Shown one piece after another: positions 51,764 through 60,158 of a stretch of DNA of 64,000 bases (position 1 is the stretch's first letter; each line of letters starts with the position of its first letter). The position numbers and the translations under genes were made by a program. Below the pieces are notes generated by a model. That model worked only from the letters and a program-made list of their open reading frames with translations. It made no database searches and was not told the origin of the DNA. This DNA is from Chryseobacterium phosphatilyticum (GTDB lineage Bacteria; Bacteroidota; Bacteroidia; Flavobacteriales; Weeksellaceae): NCBI RefSeq assembly GCF_002899825.2, contig NZ_PPED02000007.1, positions 118,941-182,940 on the forward strand, given 5' to 3'.

Positions 51764-52349
51764 AATTGTAAGAAGTAATAATCTGACTTTCATCAAAATA
51801 AAAACAAGATGCATCATAATCATGCCAGCAAGCTTGATAATTGGGGCCATCTCCGTAATTGGAGGTATTTACATTGTCTGGCTTACCTCTCATGTATACT
51901 AACATATCGTAATGCATTCCTATCCAAATCTTATGTTCAGAAATATTAATACAGTCTTCCTTAGACCATTCAGGATGCTTTTTATGAATCTTTCCTGCTT
52001 TAGTCTTTAAAAACTTTTCATCTTCAATTTTTTGTTGCTTATCTATACTGTCCATTTTCGCTTTATTCCTGATACGATCTTCTTTAGAAATTTGACTGAC
52101 CGAATCAGTTGTGAAATTGGAGCTTTCTTTTGTTTCAGAACAAGTCTTTACTAAAAATACGATAATTAATATACCCATAAATAACAAAGCAACAGCACAT
52201 CCGTTATTCTGTTTTTTAGGGGGATGAGAAGGTGGTATTTCTGAATCTTGCTTTGTTGAATTATCTGTGATTACATAATCACACTCAGCACAAAAAATAT
52301 CAGTAGAATTTAACTGATTCTGACATTGAGGACATTGAGTTAATGGCAT
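51762..52349 (-). CDS. Zinc-ribbon single-pass membrane protein of unknown function
   Basis: The 195-aa protein begins with a zinc ribbon (CPQCQNQLNSTDIFCAECDY, four cysteines in two CxxC pairs), then a proline-rich linker, one transmembrane helix (CAVALLFMGILIIVFLV) and a charged coil (EDRIRNKAKMDSIDKQQKIE). The C-terminal domain WSKEDCINISEHKIWIGMHY, DMLVYMRGKPDNVN and CFYFDESQI resembles SmpA/BamE-like lipoprotein wording (GMxxxxVxxxxGxPD). It is the last gene of a leftward group with the membrane protein and the PP2C phosphatase. Function is unknown. Confidence 0.75.
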   Translation of the reverse strand: MPLTQCPQCQNQLNSTDIFCAECDYVITDNSTKQDSEIPPSHPPKKQNNGCAVALLFMGILIIVFLVKTCSETKESSNFTTDSVSQISKEDRIRNKAKMDSIDKQQKIEDEKFLKTKAGKIHKKHPEWSKEDCINISEHKIWIGMHYDMLVYMRGKPDNVNTSNYGDGPNYQACWHDYDASCFYFDESQIITSYN

Positions 52350-52429
52350 ACTTATAATTTTTTCATGTACAAAAGTATTTTGAACATTTGAAAATTATTT
52401 ACGGTTTACCGTACTTCTGTAATATAACT

Positions 52430-52900
52430 TTATTTTTGGTGAGGTATAAATCCAGCTTTTATTTTCTTATAATGTAAGAGCAAAATGCAAAAGCATCCCA
52501 GAAGACTGACCGGGAAAATAGACATTGAAATAGTATAGTAGATCTCCGATTTTGTATCATAGGTACTCCATGAAGATTCCCTATCAACAAAAATAGAATA
52601 GTTCCAGAAAAGCCACATGATAATCAGCAATAAAAGTTGAATAACAGTTTTCAAAAAAAATCTCTTAATAAAGAAAAGCAAAGAGAAAATAACAGATAAC
52701 AAAATACTTGTAAGAAATGATATAATCACTACATCCTCAAGAAAACTGCATGAGAGACAACCGCTTGACATATTATCGGCAAGTTGCCTCATAGACCAAT
52801 AGGTTTCAATACAGGTCATACTAAAGATAATGATTGTATTGATGGAAAATTTCTTTGCAAAAAGAAAGAGCTTATGATATTTTGATTTTGTGGTGTTCAA
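52430..52900 (-). CDS. Four-helix membrane protein of unknown function
   Basis: The 156-aa protein has four predicted membrane helices: INTIIIFSMTCIETYW, VVIISFLTSILLSVIFSLLF, TVIQLLLLIIMWLFWNYSIF and ISMSIFPVSLLGCFCILLL. Two cysteines (GCLSC) lie in the first loop. It follows the PP2C gene by 19 bp and precedes the zinc-ribbon gene by 80 bp. I recognise no family. Confidence 0.65.
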   Translation of the reverse strand: MNTTKSKYHKLFLFAKKFSINTIIIFSMTCIETYWSMRQLADNMSSGCLSCSFLEDVVIISFLTSILLSVIFSLLFFIKRFFLKTVIQLLLLIIMWLFWNYSIFVDRESSWSTYDTKSEIYYTISMSIFPVSLLGCFCILLLHYKKIKAGFIPHQK

Positions 52901-52919
52901 GGGATTAGTTTGTATTTTT

Positions 52920-53657
52920 TTATGATCTTTTTATCCTTATCATAGCCAGATCATCTGTTGGTTTAACTCCAAATTGATATTCCAGATTTTTAAGTTTCTT
53001 ATTGAGCATATCTTCAGTTTCACTATACAACTGATCTACCATAAGATATGTAACGAAATCTATTTTTTGATCTGATTCTGTTTTTTTGATTTTTGAAAAC
53101 GTCAAAATTCCGTCTGTGGAAATTGAAATATCTTCAATATCTTTAAAGAATAATCTTTGCTCTTGTTTTTCATACCAATCCTCAAAATTCTCATGAAGAT
53201 GGTAGGCCAGATAATCAGGTTTATTATTATGATCAAACTCAGTGATGTTTCCGTTGATACAAATGACACCGTCTCCTGTTACTAAAATAACACCTTCATT
53301 TTTTTGCGTATCATATAACATAATTGTCAAAGTGCTGAGAAGTTCCTTTTCATCCAACATAAGACTTTTTTTGATCAATGAAATTTCCCTAAAAAGATTT
53401 TCTAAAATTTCTTTGAGATCTTCATCCGGGCTACGTTGAATGTCCTTCTCATACAACTCTTTATATCCTGCTTCAATGATGATTTTACGTAAAATTTTTC
53501 CAATCAATGTTGAGGCAAAGTGGCTGTCCAGTGCGGTAGAACATCCGTCCATTACGGCACAAACTATTTTATTTGAACTTATCTTTTTAACAAGAAGATA
53601 GTCTTCGCAATGGTTTGTGTGATAATCGCCGATTTGAAGAGTAGTGTAAATGTTCAT
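52920..53657 (-). CDS. PP2C-type protein serine/threonine phosphatase
   Basis: The 245-aa protein has the PP2C metal-binding motif series: GDYHTNHCEDYLLV, VCAVMDGCSTAL (DG motif), LSTLTIMLYDTQ, ILVTGDGVICING (GDG), ISISTDGILTFSK (DG) and the closing PTDDLAMIRI (DD). It would remove phosphate from Ser/Thr in the cytoplasm. I use the ATG at 53657 since the motif block begins there. It heads a leftward group with two membrane proteins. No cognate kinase gene is visible in the window. Confidence 0.85.
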   Translation of the reverse strand: MNIYTTLQIGDYHTNHCEDYLLVKKISSNKIVCAVMDGCSTALDSHFASTLIGKILRKIIIEAGYKELYEKDIQRSPDEDLKEILENLFREISLIKKSLMLDEKELLSTLTIMLYDTQKNEGVILVTGDGVICINGNITEFDHNNKPDYLAYHLHENFEDWYEKQEQRLFFKDIEDISISTDGILTFSKIKKTESDQKIDFVTYLMVDQLYSETEDMLNKKLKNLEYQFGVKPTDDLAMIRIKRS

Positions 53658-53677
53658 AAGTTGTTTTTCTTGGTAAG

Positions 53678-53721
53678 AAAAATACCCTGCTGTCATTGAA
53701 ATCACGCAGCAAGGTATTTTT
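53678..53721 (-). terminator. Hairpin between Imm22 and PP2C genes
   Basis: AAATACC-TGCTG and CAGCA-GGTATTT form an imperfect stem with T-rich DNA beyond it in the leftward direction, 25 bp after the Imm22 stop. It would separate that gene from the PP2C group. Confidence 0.7.
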
Positions 53722-53745
53722 ACTTATTTTTTTGATCATTTTTTT

Positions 53746-54144
53746 CTAAACATCAAATTCAATCTCGCCAACATAATACAGCTTATTTTCCTCACCATCT
53801 ACAGAAACTGGATTAGGAATAATAAATCTGCTGGCGAAAATGATAGTATTTACAGGAGTATCCAGACTCATTTCATTGAGCTTCCTTTCAAGAACAGGAA
53901 GCCATTGATCCGCATAGGAATATTCTGAAAACTTTTCATAAAGTCCGAGCCTTTCATCTTCGAAACCATATTCTATAAAATCGTCATCAAACCACTTGAT
54001 ATTCTGTGATTCGGCAAATTTTGAAACATACTGATCTTCCGTTTCTTCTTCCATATAATAACTTTCATCCTCTTCTACAAAGTCATAAAAGTCCTCTTCA
54101 TTCTTAAAATATCCTAGCCAGAAGTGGGAAATCTCTTTATCCAT
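53746..54144 (-). CDS. Immunity protein 22 (Imm22) domain protein, orphan
   Basis: The 132-aa acidic protein opens HFWLGYFKNEEDFYDFVEED, the wording of Imm22 family proteins, and continues SKFAESQNIKWFDDDFIEYG and YADQWLPVLERKL. Imm22 proteins occur beside polymorphic toxins as antidotes. No toxin gene is adjacent, so it may be an orphan that protects against toxins of neighbours, for example those delivered by type VI secretion. It has its own short transcript bounded by a hairpin. Confidence 0.75.
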   Translation of the reverse strand: MDKEISHFWLGYFKNEEDFYDFVEEDESYYMEEETEDQYVSKFAESQNIKWFDDDFIEYGFEDERLGLYEKFSEYSYADQWLPVLERKLNEMSLDTPVNTIIFASRFIIPNPVSVDGEENKLYYVGEIEFDV

Positions 54145-54326
54145 AGGGAAATATTTTGATTGTTTTAATTTTTTCTTGATTCATTTCTACACCAATGTGT
54201 AATGAAAGTGTAATATTACGAAAGTTTTCACTTAAATAAAATCTTCTTGCTATGAACAAAGTCACACCATGCTGACAGGAGATCAATTTTTTATTGTAAA
54301 TTTATTCTTGGTTTAAATAAAAAACT

Positions 54327-54974
54327 ATGGATTTTCTTCAGGATCATTATGCCGTTAAAAATGAGTTGTTATTGATATTGATCTCTGTCATATTGGGGTT
54401 AATGATCGGGGCTGAGCGGGAATATCGTAACAAGTCGGCGGGTCTTCGAACCTTTATTCTGGTTTGTTTTGGTTCCTGCCTTTTTACGATTCTCTCCATT
54501 AAAATAGGAGTGGCAAATCCTGATCGCCTTGCAGCCAATATTATAACCGGAATCGGTTTTTTAGGAGCCGGAGTAATTTTTAAAGGAGAAAATAAAATAG
54601 AAGGAATAACGACGGCTACAACCATCTGGGCAACCGCGTCCATAGGAATGGCGGTGGGATCCGGGTATGTCTATTTTTCACTTTTAGGAACTGCCTTAGT
54701 GCTTATTATCCTAAGTGCGCTTACCTATCTCCAGACTTTTATAGACAATTATCATAAAATCAGAGAATATAGAATTTCAGTGGAAACATCGGTGGATGTG
54801 AAACATTGTGAAGAAATTTTCAAAAAATATCATTTACAATTTGTGATGATCAAACAACAATATAGTCAGGGAAATTTGACCGTAATATGGAGACTTACCG
54901 GAAAGACTGAGCATCATGAAGAATTGATGAAAAATCTGGTGGATGATCCTAAAATTATTGCCTATCAGTTTTAA
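54327..54974 (+). CDS. MgtC/SapB family membrane protein
   Basis: The 215-aa protein has the MgtC transmembrane domain: LGLMIGAEREYRNKSAGLRT, LVCFGSCLFTILSI, ITGIGFLGAGVIFKGENKIE and GITTATTIWATASIGMAVGS, followed by a cytoplasmic ACT-like tail (YRISVETSVDVKHCEEIFKK). MgtC proteins influence magnesium homeostasis and F-type ATPase activity. It is a single gene ending at a bidirectional terminator. Confidence 0.93.
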   Translation: MDFLQDHYAVKNELLLILISVILGLMIGAEREYRNKSAGLRTFILVCFGSCLFTILSIKIGVANPDRLAANIITGIGFLGAGVIFKGENKIEGITTATTIWATASIGMAVGSGYVYFSLLGTALVLIILSALTYLQTFIDNYHKIREYRISVETSVDVKHCEEIFKKYHLQFVMIKQQYSQGNLTVIWRLTGKTEHHEELMKNLVDDPKIIAYQF

Positions 54975-54986
54975 AATATAGTAAAA

Positions 54987-55018
54987 AAATAAAGGCCGGA
55001 GCCTTTATTTTTATTTTT
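54987..55018. terminator. Bidirectional terminator between mgtC-like and nlpE-like genes
   Basis: The perfect 10-bp stem AAATAAAGGC/GCCTTTATTT has a CGGA tetraloop and T-rich flanks. It lies between the convergent genes, overlapping the nlpE-like stop region. Confidence 0.9.
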
Positions 55019-55502
55019 TCTTGAAGATATATAAATCCTTGTTAGGACCTGTAATTTCTTTTCCTTCCATATCGAGTTGGTAAAGGGTATTTTCGCCTAC
55101 TTTATATTTATAGTTGGCACTTTTCCCTTTTAAAGTGATGATACTTCCTGTAGCATCCCATGTAAAAGATCCTTTATCCTGATTCTTTGAATTTCTATCA
55201 ATGTATTCCTCAGTAATGCTGAACGTTTTATCCTTGTTCAACGTCAATGAAGTTTTGATTCCCGGACAGTCTGCGCAAGGAACGGTTGCATCATAAGTAC
55301 CATTCCAGTCTAGTGCATTTTCAGACGTGTCACCTATCGCACTGGTAATTGGCTGTGATGCACTGTCTGTCGGTGCCGGCTGAATAGCTGATATTATAGA
55401 ATCTGTTGTAACTCCGGGTGCTTCAGTAGTTTTTTCTTTTTTAGAACAAGAAGCCAGAAGTAAAGCGGCTCCGATTCCTACAATAAACATGTTGTTTTTC
55501 AT
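55011..55502 (-). CDS. NlpE-like copper-resistance family lipoprotein
   Basis: The 163-aa lipoprotein (lipobox LLASCSK) has a Ser/Thr-rich linker and then the NlpE N-terminal domain: WNGTYDATVPCADCPGI with the CxxC pair, SLTLNKDKTFSITEEYIDR, GSFTWDATGSIITL and YKVGENTLYQLDMEGKEI. In E. coli NlpE senses envelope stress and lipoprotein trafficking and is linked to copper tolerance. I start at the ATG at 55502; the upstream part of the frame does not look coding. Confidence 0.88.
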   Translation of the reverse strand: MKNNMFIVGIGAALLLASCSKKEKTTEAPGVTTDSIISAIQPAPTDSASQPITSAIGDTSENALDWNGTYDATVPCADCPGIKTSLTLNKDKTFSITEEYIDRNSKNQDKGSFTWDATGSIITLKGKSANYKYKVGENTLYQLDMEGKEITGPNKDLYIFKKK

Positions 55503-55807
55503 CGTAATAATTAATTTAAGTATGTTTTTAATTGAATTGACTAGCAAGGAACAAAAATTACGCCAAGGAAGCTGAAAATGTAAAGTGAGAAATTGAGAGT
55601 TGAGAAGTGAAGACTGGACAGAGGTAGTAAACAGACCCAAAAAAGATATTATTGTCCCTGAACGAGAATTCATAAAAAATTAACGGTTATTTACCATCAA
55701 CAAGTCCGGAGGTAAGTTCCTGCTTTCAGCTTTCAATTTTCAACTTTCAACTCCTTTTATAAAGCCTATTCCTATTTTTCTTCGTAAATTCGGGCAAAAT
55801 TTTGATT
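55503..55807. other. Divergent intergenic region with dispersed repeat
   Basis: No gene is present. The stretch contains AT-rich promoter DNA for the nlpE-like gene and, at about 55722-55753, a copy of the CTTTCAATTTTCAACTTTCAA repeat in pieces, which also occurs near 32151 and inverted near 63376. Confidence 0.6.
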
Positions 55808-57946
55808 ATGACAAAAAAGATACTTTTATCCGTATTTCTTTTGCCGGCAGCAATGGCATTTGCACAACAATATGGAGGAATGTGGATTCCTACAGAACTG
55901 AATGAAAAAGAGATGAAGGATTTGGGAATGAAAATCTCTGCAAAAGATATTTTCAACACTCAAAAACCAAGTATTAAAGATGCTGTAGTACAGTTTAATG
56001 GTGGATGTACAGCAGAAATCATCTCACCTAAAGGACTATTATTAACCAACCACCACTGCGGTTATGGACAGATCCAGGCGCATTCTACAGTACAGAATGA
56101 CCTTCTTTCAAACGGATTCTGGGCAAAAAACATGAGTGGAGAACTTCCCAACCCGGGAGTAAAAGTAGACTTTATTGTAGATATCAAAGAAGTTACAGAT
56201 CAGATTTTAGAAGGAACAGATAACCTTACAGAACCTGAACTTACCAAAAAGATCAACAATAATACTGAAGTTTATAAAAATTCTCAGAAAGTTGAATCTT
56301 ATCAGTCAATTATGGTGAAGCCAATGTACTATGGAAACAAGTATTATGCTTATACCATCGAAACGTATAAAGATATCCGTCTTGTAGGAGCCCCACCTCA
56401 GAGTATAGGTAAATTCGGAAGCGATACAGACAACTGGGTTTGGCCGAGACATACAGGAGATTTTTCGATGTTTAGAATCTATGCCGGTAAAGACAACAAA
56501 CCTGCAGAATATTCAAAAGATAACGTACCATACGTACCCAAACATTACTTACCGGTTTCTATAAAAGATAAAAATGAAAATGATTTCACTTTTGTATTCG
56601 GATTCCCGGGAAAAACAACTGAATATCTTCCGGCAGTAGGAGTAGAGAAAATCATGAAGGATATTGATCCTGCAAGAATTGCTGTACGTGATGTTGCTTT
56701 AAAAACCTTAGACGAGAAGATGCGTGTCGATAATGAAACACGTATAAAATATGCTTCCAAATATGCTTCAGTAGCCAATTATTGGAAAAAATGGATTGGT
56801 GAAGTTGAAGGATTGAAGAAATCCAATGCAGTAGAGAAAAAAGTGATGTACGAAGGGTCTTTAGTTGCTAAAAACTCACAAATCAAAACAACATTAGACC
56901 AGCTCAATAAATTATACAACGACCAGGCTCCTTATGCATTAAACAATGCTTATTACACTGAAGTTGTGAAAAATGCTGAGACATTAAAACTTGCTGGTGA
57001 TTATTACGACTTTATTGCTTCTGTAGAAGCAGGGAGAATGGATGAGAAGGAACTTTCAAAGTTGAAAACAAAATTAACCTCCTTCTATAAGGATTACAGT
57101 GCAGAGCTTGATGCTAAAGTAACCGCAAAATTATTGGCGTTATATGCCAATAAGACAGCTCCACAGTTTTTACCGGCTGGTTTCAGCAAATATAAAGATG
57201 AAAATGCCAACATTCCTTTAGTAGAAGATATGTCTAAAAACTCCATTATCACAGGGAGAACTGCTGTAAATGGAGCTGCAATAACTGCAGATGTTGATAA
57301 AGTTTTCTCAAATCAGGACAAACTGATCAAAACCTTAAAAAAAGATCCTATTTTCCAGTTATATGTTTCTATGAAAGAAACCTATATGAAAACCGCTGAC
57401 CCTCAATTCACTTCAATGCAGGCGAAAATTGACGCTCTTCAGAAGAAATTTATGGCACAGCAGATGGAAACTGATAAAGACAGAAAATTCTTCCCGGATG
57501 CGAATTCAACCCTTCGTGTAACCTACGGAAAAGTTAAAGGATCCAACCCGAGAGATGCCGTTTCTTATGGTTACCAGACACACCTTGCCGGAGTGATAGA
57601 AAAGTATGTTCCGGGAGATTATGAATTCGACGTTCCTAAAAAACTGATTGAACTTTATAACAAAAAGGATTTTGGAATGTATAAAGACAAAACCGGTGAC
57701 GTTCCTGTAGGATTTACAGCAACCAATCATACCACAGGAGGAAACTCAGGAAGTCCGGCACTCGATGCTAACGGAAATCTTGTAGGATTGAACTTTGACA
57801 GACAGTGGGAGGGAACAATGAGTGATATCAATTATGACCCTCGTTTCAGCAGAAACATCATGGTAGATACAAAATACATTCTTTTTGTCATCGAAAAATT
57901 TGCCGATTCAAAATGGCTGGTTGATGAAATGAAAGTGATAAAATAA
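55808..57946 (+). CDS. Dipeptidyl-peptidase 11-type S46 family serine peptidase
   Basis: The 712-aa secreted protein has a signal peptide (ending MAFAQ), the S46 catalytic His in LLTNHHCGYGQIQ and the nucleophile in TTGGNSGSPALDANGN (Ser647). Eighteen residues after the Ser is Arg665 in GLNFDRQWEG. In Porphyromonas gingivalis the equivalent residue (Arg673) determines preference for Asp/Glu at P1 in DPP11, whereas DPP7 has Gly. It would release acidic dipeptides in the periplasm for amino-acid nutrition. I use the ATG at 55808; a TTG two codons upstream is not needed. Confidence 0.92.
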   Translation: MTKKILLSVFLLPAAMAFAQQYGGMWIPTELNEKEMKDLGMKISAKDIFNTQKPSIKDAVVQFNGGCTAEIISPKGLLLTNHHCGYGQIQAHSTVQNDLLSNGFWAKNMSGELPNPGVKVDFIVDIKEVTDQILEGTDNLTEPELTKKINNNTEVYKNSQKVESYQSIMVKPMYYGNKYYAYTIETYKDIRLVGAPPQSIGKFGSDTDNWVWPRHTGDFSMFRIYAGKDNKPAEYSKDNVPYVPKHYLPVSIKDKNENDFTFVFGFPGKTTEYLPAVGVEKIMKDIDPARIAVRDVALKTLDEKMRVDNETRIKYASKYASVANYWKKWIGEVEGLKKSNAVEKKVMYEGSLVAKNSQIKTTLDQLNKLYNDQAPYALNNAYYTEVVKNAETLKLAGDYYDFIASVEAGRMDEKELSKLKTKLTSFYKDYSAELDAKVTAKLLALYANKTAPQFLPAGFSKYKDENANIPLVEDMSKNSIITGRTAVNGAAITADVDKVFSNQDKLIKTLKKDPIFQLYVSMKETYMKTADPQFTSMQAKIDALQKKFMAQQMETDKDRKFFPDANSTLRVTYGKVKGSNPRDAVSYGYQTHLAGVIEKYVPGDYEFDVPKKLIELYNKKDFGMYKDKTGDVPVGFTATNHTTGGNSGSPALDANGNLVGLNFDRQWEGTMSDINYDPRFSRNIMVDTKYILFVIEKFADSKWLVDEMKVIK

Positions 57947-58016
57947 TTTTTAAAAGTTATACCTTTAAGAATCTATTTAAATTTAATTTGAATAGATTCT
58001 TTTTATTTTAAACAGG

Positions 58017-59015
58017 ATGAAGGACAGGATCATCAATTTGCTGGCAGCTTTTGAAACAAATAATATCGGGAAATCTTTTCCGCTGGATTATTGTCTGCCA
58101 CTGTACCACAGTGTTTCTGACAAAGATCTTCCCCACATCAAACATGTCATTCAATATAAGAATACAAAACAGTTTGAAAAAGATCTGGATTATTTTTCAA
58201 AACATTTCCAATGGGTAAACTGGAGTGAATTCAAAGATGGTATGAACGGGAACTTTAAACCAAAGAAAAAAATTGCCCTACTTACTTTTGATGATGGTTT
58301 CAGAGAATTCTATGATGTTATTGTACCTGTTTTAGAACGGAAAGGAATTTATGCCTGTAACTTTATAAATCCGGCTTTCGTAGACAATAAAGACATGATG
58401 TTCCGCTGTAAAGCCAGCATTCTTGTGGATACCATCCAAAAAAGAAAGGATATTGATCCTGAAATCTATAAGCTGATACCCCTTAAGGATCAAACGATAG
58501 AAGCTTTACAAAAATATATTCTCACTATAAAATATCAGGAAAAAGAGATTCTGGAACAACTGGCAGGAAAACTTGATGTTGATTTTAAAAGATATTCAAT
58601 AGAAAACAAACCCTATCTAAGTACAGAAGAATTACAAACCCTTACCCGTAAAGGCTTTGGAATATCTTCACATAGCTGGGATCATCCTAAATATGATGAT
58701 TTATCGTTGACACAGCAAATGGAAACCACCAACAAAACATTTACCTATTTAAAAGAAAATGGGTTTCTGTATGAAGCTTTTGCATTTCCGTTCACAGATT
58801 TTGAGGTAAAAAAAGACTTCTTTGATGAATTCTTTAAAAATGAAGACGTATACTGTAGCTTTGGCTGTGCAGGAATAAAAATGGATAGTATTCAAAAGAA
58901 TTTTCAACGAATTCCAATGGAAATGGGGGAGAGCGGGGAACAGATATTGAAAAAGGAAATCGCTTACTTCAAGCTGAAAAGGCTTATTCAAAAAAATACC
59001 ATCGAACGAAAATGA
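58017..59015 (+). CDS. Polysaccharide deacetylase family protein
   Basis: The 332-aa protein has a NodB-type deacetylase fold: LPLYHSVSDKDLPHIKHVIQ, the metal/catalytic motif LTFDDGFREFY (DD), GIYACNFINPAFVDN, the HSWDHPKYDDLS motif with the paired His, and FAFPFTDFEV. It removes acetyl groups from N-acetylated glycans. No signal peptide is visible, so it probably works on a cytoplasmic precursor. Its stop overlaps the next start by 4 bp. Confidence 0.88.
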   Translation: MKDRIINLLAAFETNNIGKSFPLDYCLPLYHSVSDKDLPHIKHVIQYKNTKQFEKDLDYFSKHFQWVNWSEFKDGMNGNFKPKKKIALLTFDDGFREFYDVIVPVLERKGIYACNFINPAFVDNKDMMFRCKASILVDTIQKRKDIDPEIYKLIPLKDQTIEALQKYILTIKYQEKEILEQLAGKLDVDFKRYSIENKPYLSTEELQTLTRKGFGISSHSWDHPKYDDLSLTQQMETTNKTFTYLKENGFLYEAFAFPFTDFEVKKDFFDEFFKNEDVYCSFGCAGIKMDSIQKNFQRIPMEMGESGEQILKKEIAYFKLKRLIQKNTIERK

Positions 59016-60088
59016 TACAACTGAAAACATTCAATAAAAAGGAATTGGAAGATTTTGTATTCTCACGTGGTTTTGAGCAGTACGACTTTCTTCCCATCAC
59101 CAGACACCGTGCAGTATCTCACGTTAAAAACCCTAAAGCAACCGATGATCAGACCCTTCTTATTCTGGCATTCGTTGAAGAAAAATTAATAGGATATGTT
59201 GGGTGTTTTCCTGACTATTTTATCGTTGATGGCGAAAAGATCCGTTATGCATGGCTTAGTACGCTGTATGCAAATCCCGAATTCCGGAAAAAAAGACCTG
59301 CAAAAGCACTTTTGAAGAAAGTTTTTGAGGAGTATGAAGGTAGAATTGTGATCACAGAATTTACCAGAGAAGCTGAGGCTTTGTATAACATTATGGGAAC
59401 TTTTGAATATGTTTTTCCAAAAGAAGGGAAACGATATTATTTCAGAACGGATGCTGCCACAATTATTCCGGAAAAGAAGCCTGAGACAAAAAACTGGAAG
59501 CCCTTGTTCCGGACCATGGATATATTTGCTAATACTTTAATCTCTGTGAAGAATCTCTTTGTTAAAAAGCCGGACTTCCGTTATGAAATTCTCAGCCGCC
59601 CTGATAAAGACAGTGCAGATTTTATGACTCGATTTTCAAGTCACCGTACAGCAGAAGAAATCAATACTTTTATAGAAAATCCATGGGTGTTGGAAGGAGA
59701 AAAAGAAGAAAAGTACCTTTTCTCAAGTTATGCCAATATCTTTAAGTATTTCTGGATTAAAATTTTTGATGAAAATAATAACCTTTCTGCTTGTTTGCTA
59801 TTACAGCTTCGTGACGGATACCTTAAAATACCTTACTTTTTTACCAATGATGAACCGGATAAAGTACTTTGTTTTTTAAACTATTTTATTGTTAAATATA
59901 AGGTGAAAGCCCTTACAAGCTACCAAACATTACTCAATGAGGCTATAAAAAACTCAAAATCATTCTCTAAAATCCATGAGCGTGATTTTAAAAGAGACTA
60001 TCTCTTTCATAAGCAGCTTCTGAAAAATCTTCCTGTGAATTTTAACCCACAATACCAGGATGGAGACGGAGATTGTATGATGACGTAA
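59012..60088 (+). CDS. GNAT family N-acetyltransferase (two-part, 358 aa)
   Basis: The N-terminal 150 residues form a GNAT domain (LILAFVEEKLIGYVGCFPDY, RYAWLSTLYANPEFRKKRPA and ALYNIMGTFEYVF); the C-terminal 200 residues add a second region with IFKYFWIKIFDENNNLSACL that may be another acyltransferase-like domain. Translational coupling (ATGA overlap) with the deacetylase suggests they act in turn: deacetylation of an amino sugar, then transfer of a different acyl group. The substrate is unknown. Confidence 0.78.
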   Translation: MIQLKTFNKKELEDFVFSRGFEQYDFLPITRHRAVSHVKNPKATDDQTLLILAFVEEKLIGYVGCFPDYFIVDGEKIRYAWLSTLYANPEFRKKRPAKALLKKVFEEYEGRIVITEFTREAEALYNIMGTFEYVFPKEGKRYYFRTDAATIIPEKKPETKNWKPLFRTMDIFANTLISVKNLFVKKPDFRYEILSRPDKDSADFMTRFSSHRTAEEINTFIENPWVLEGEKEEKYLFSSYANIFKYFWIKIFDENNNLSACLLLQLRDGYLKIPYFFTNDEPDKVLCFLNYFIVKYKVKALTSYQTLLNEAIKNSKSFSKIHERDFKRDYLFHKQLLKNLPVNFNPQYQDGDGDCMMT

Positions 60089-60124
60089 TAACTGTTGAAT
60101 AATCCCAAGGGGTAAAAAATATAA

Positions 60125-60154
60125 AAAAATCCGCTCAATATTGAGCGGATTTTT
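60125..60154. terminator. Bidirectional terminator between acyltransferase and M16 genes
   Basis: A perfect stem AAAAATCCGCTCAA/TTGAGCGGATTTTT with a 2-nt centre serves the two convergent genes. Confidence 0.92.
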
Positions 60155-60158
60155 ATGT

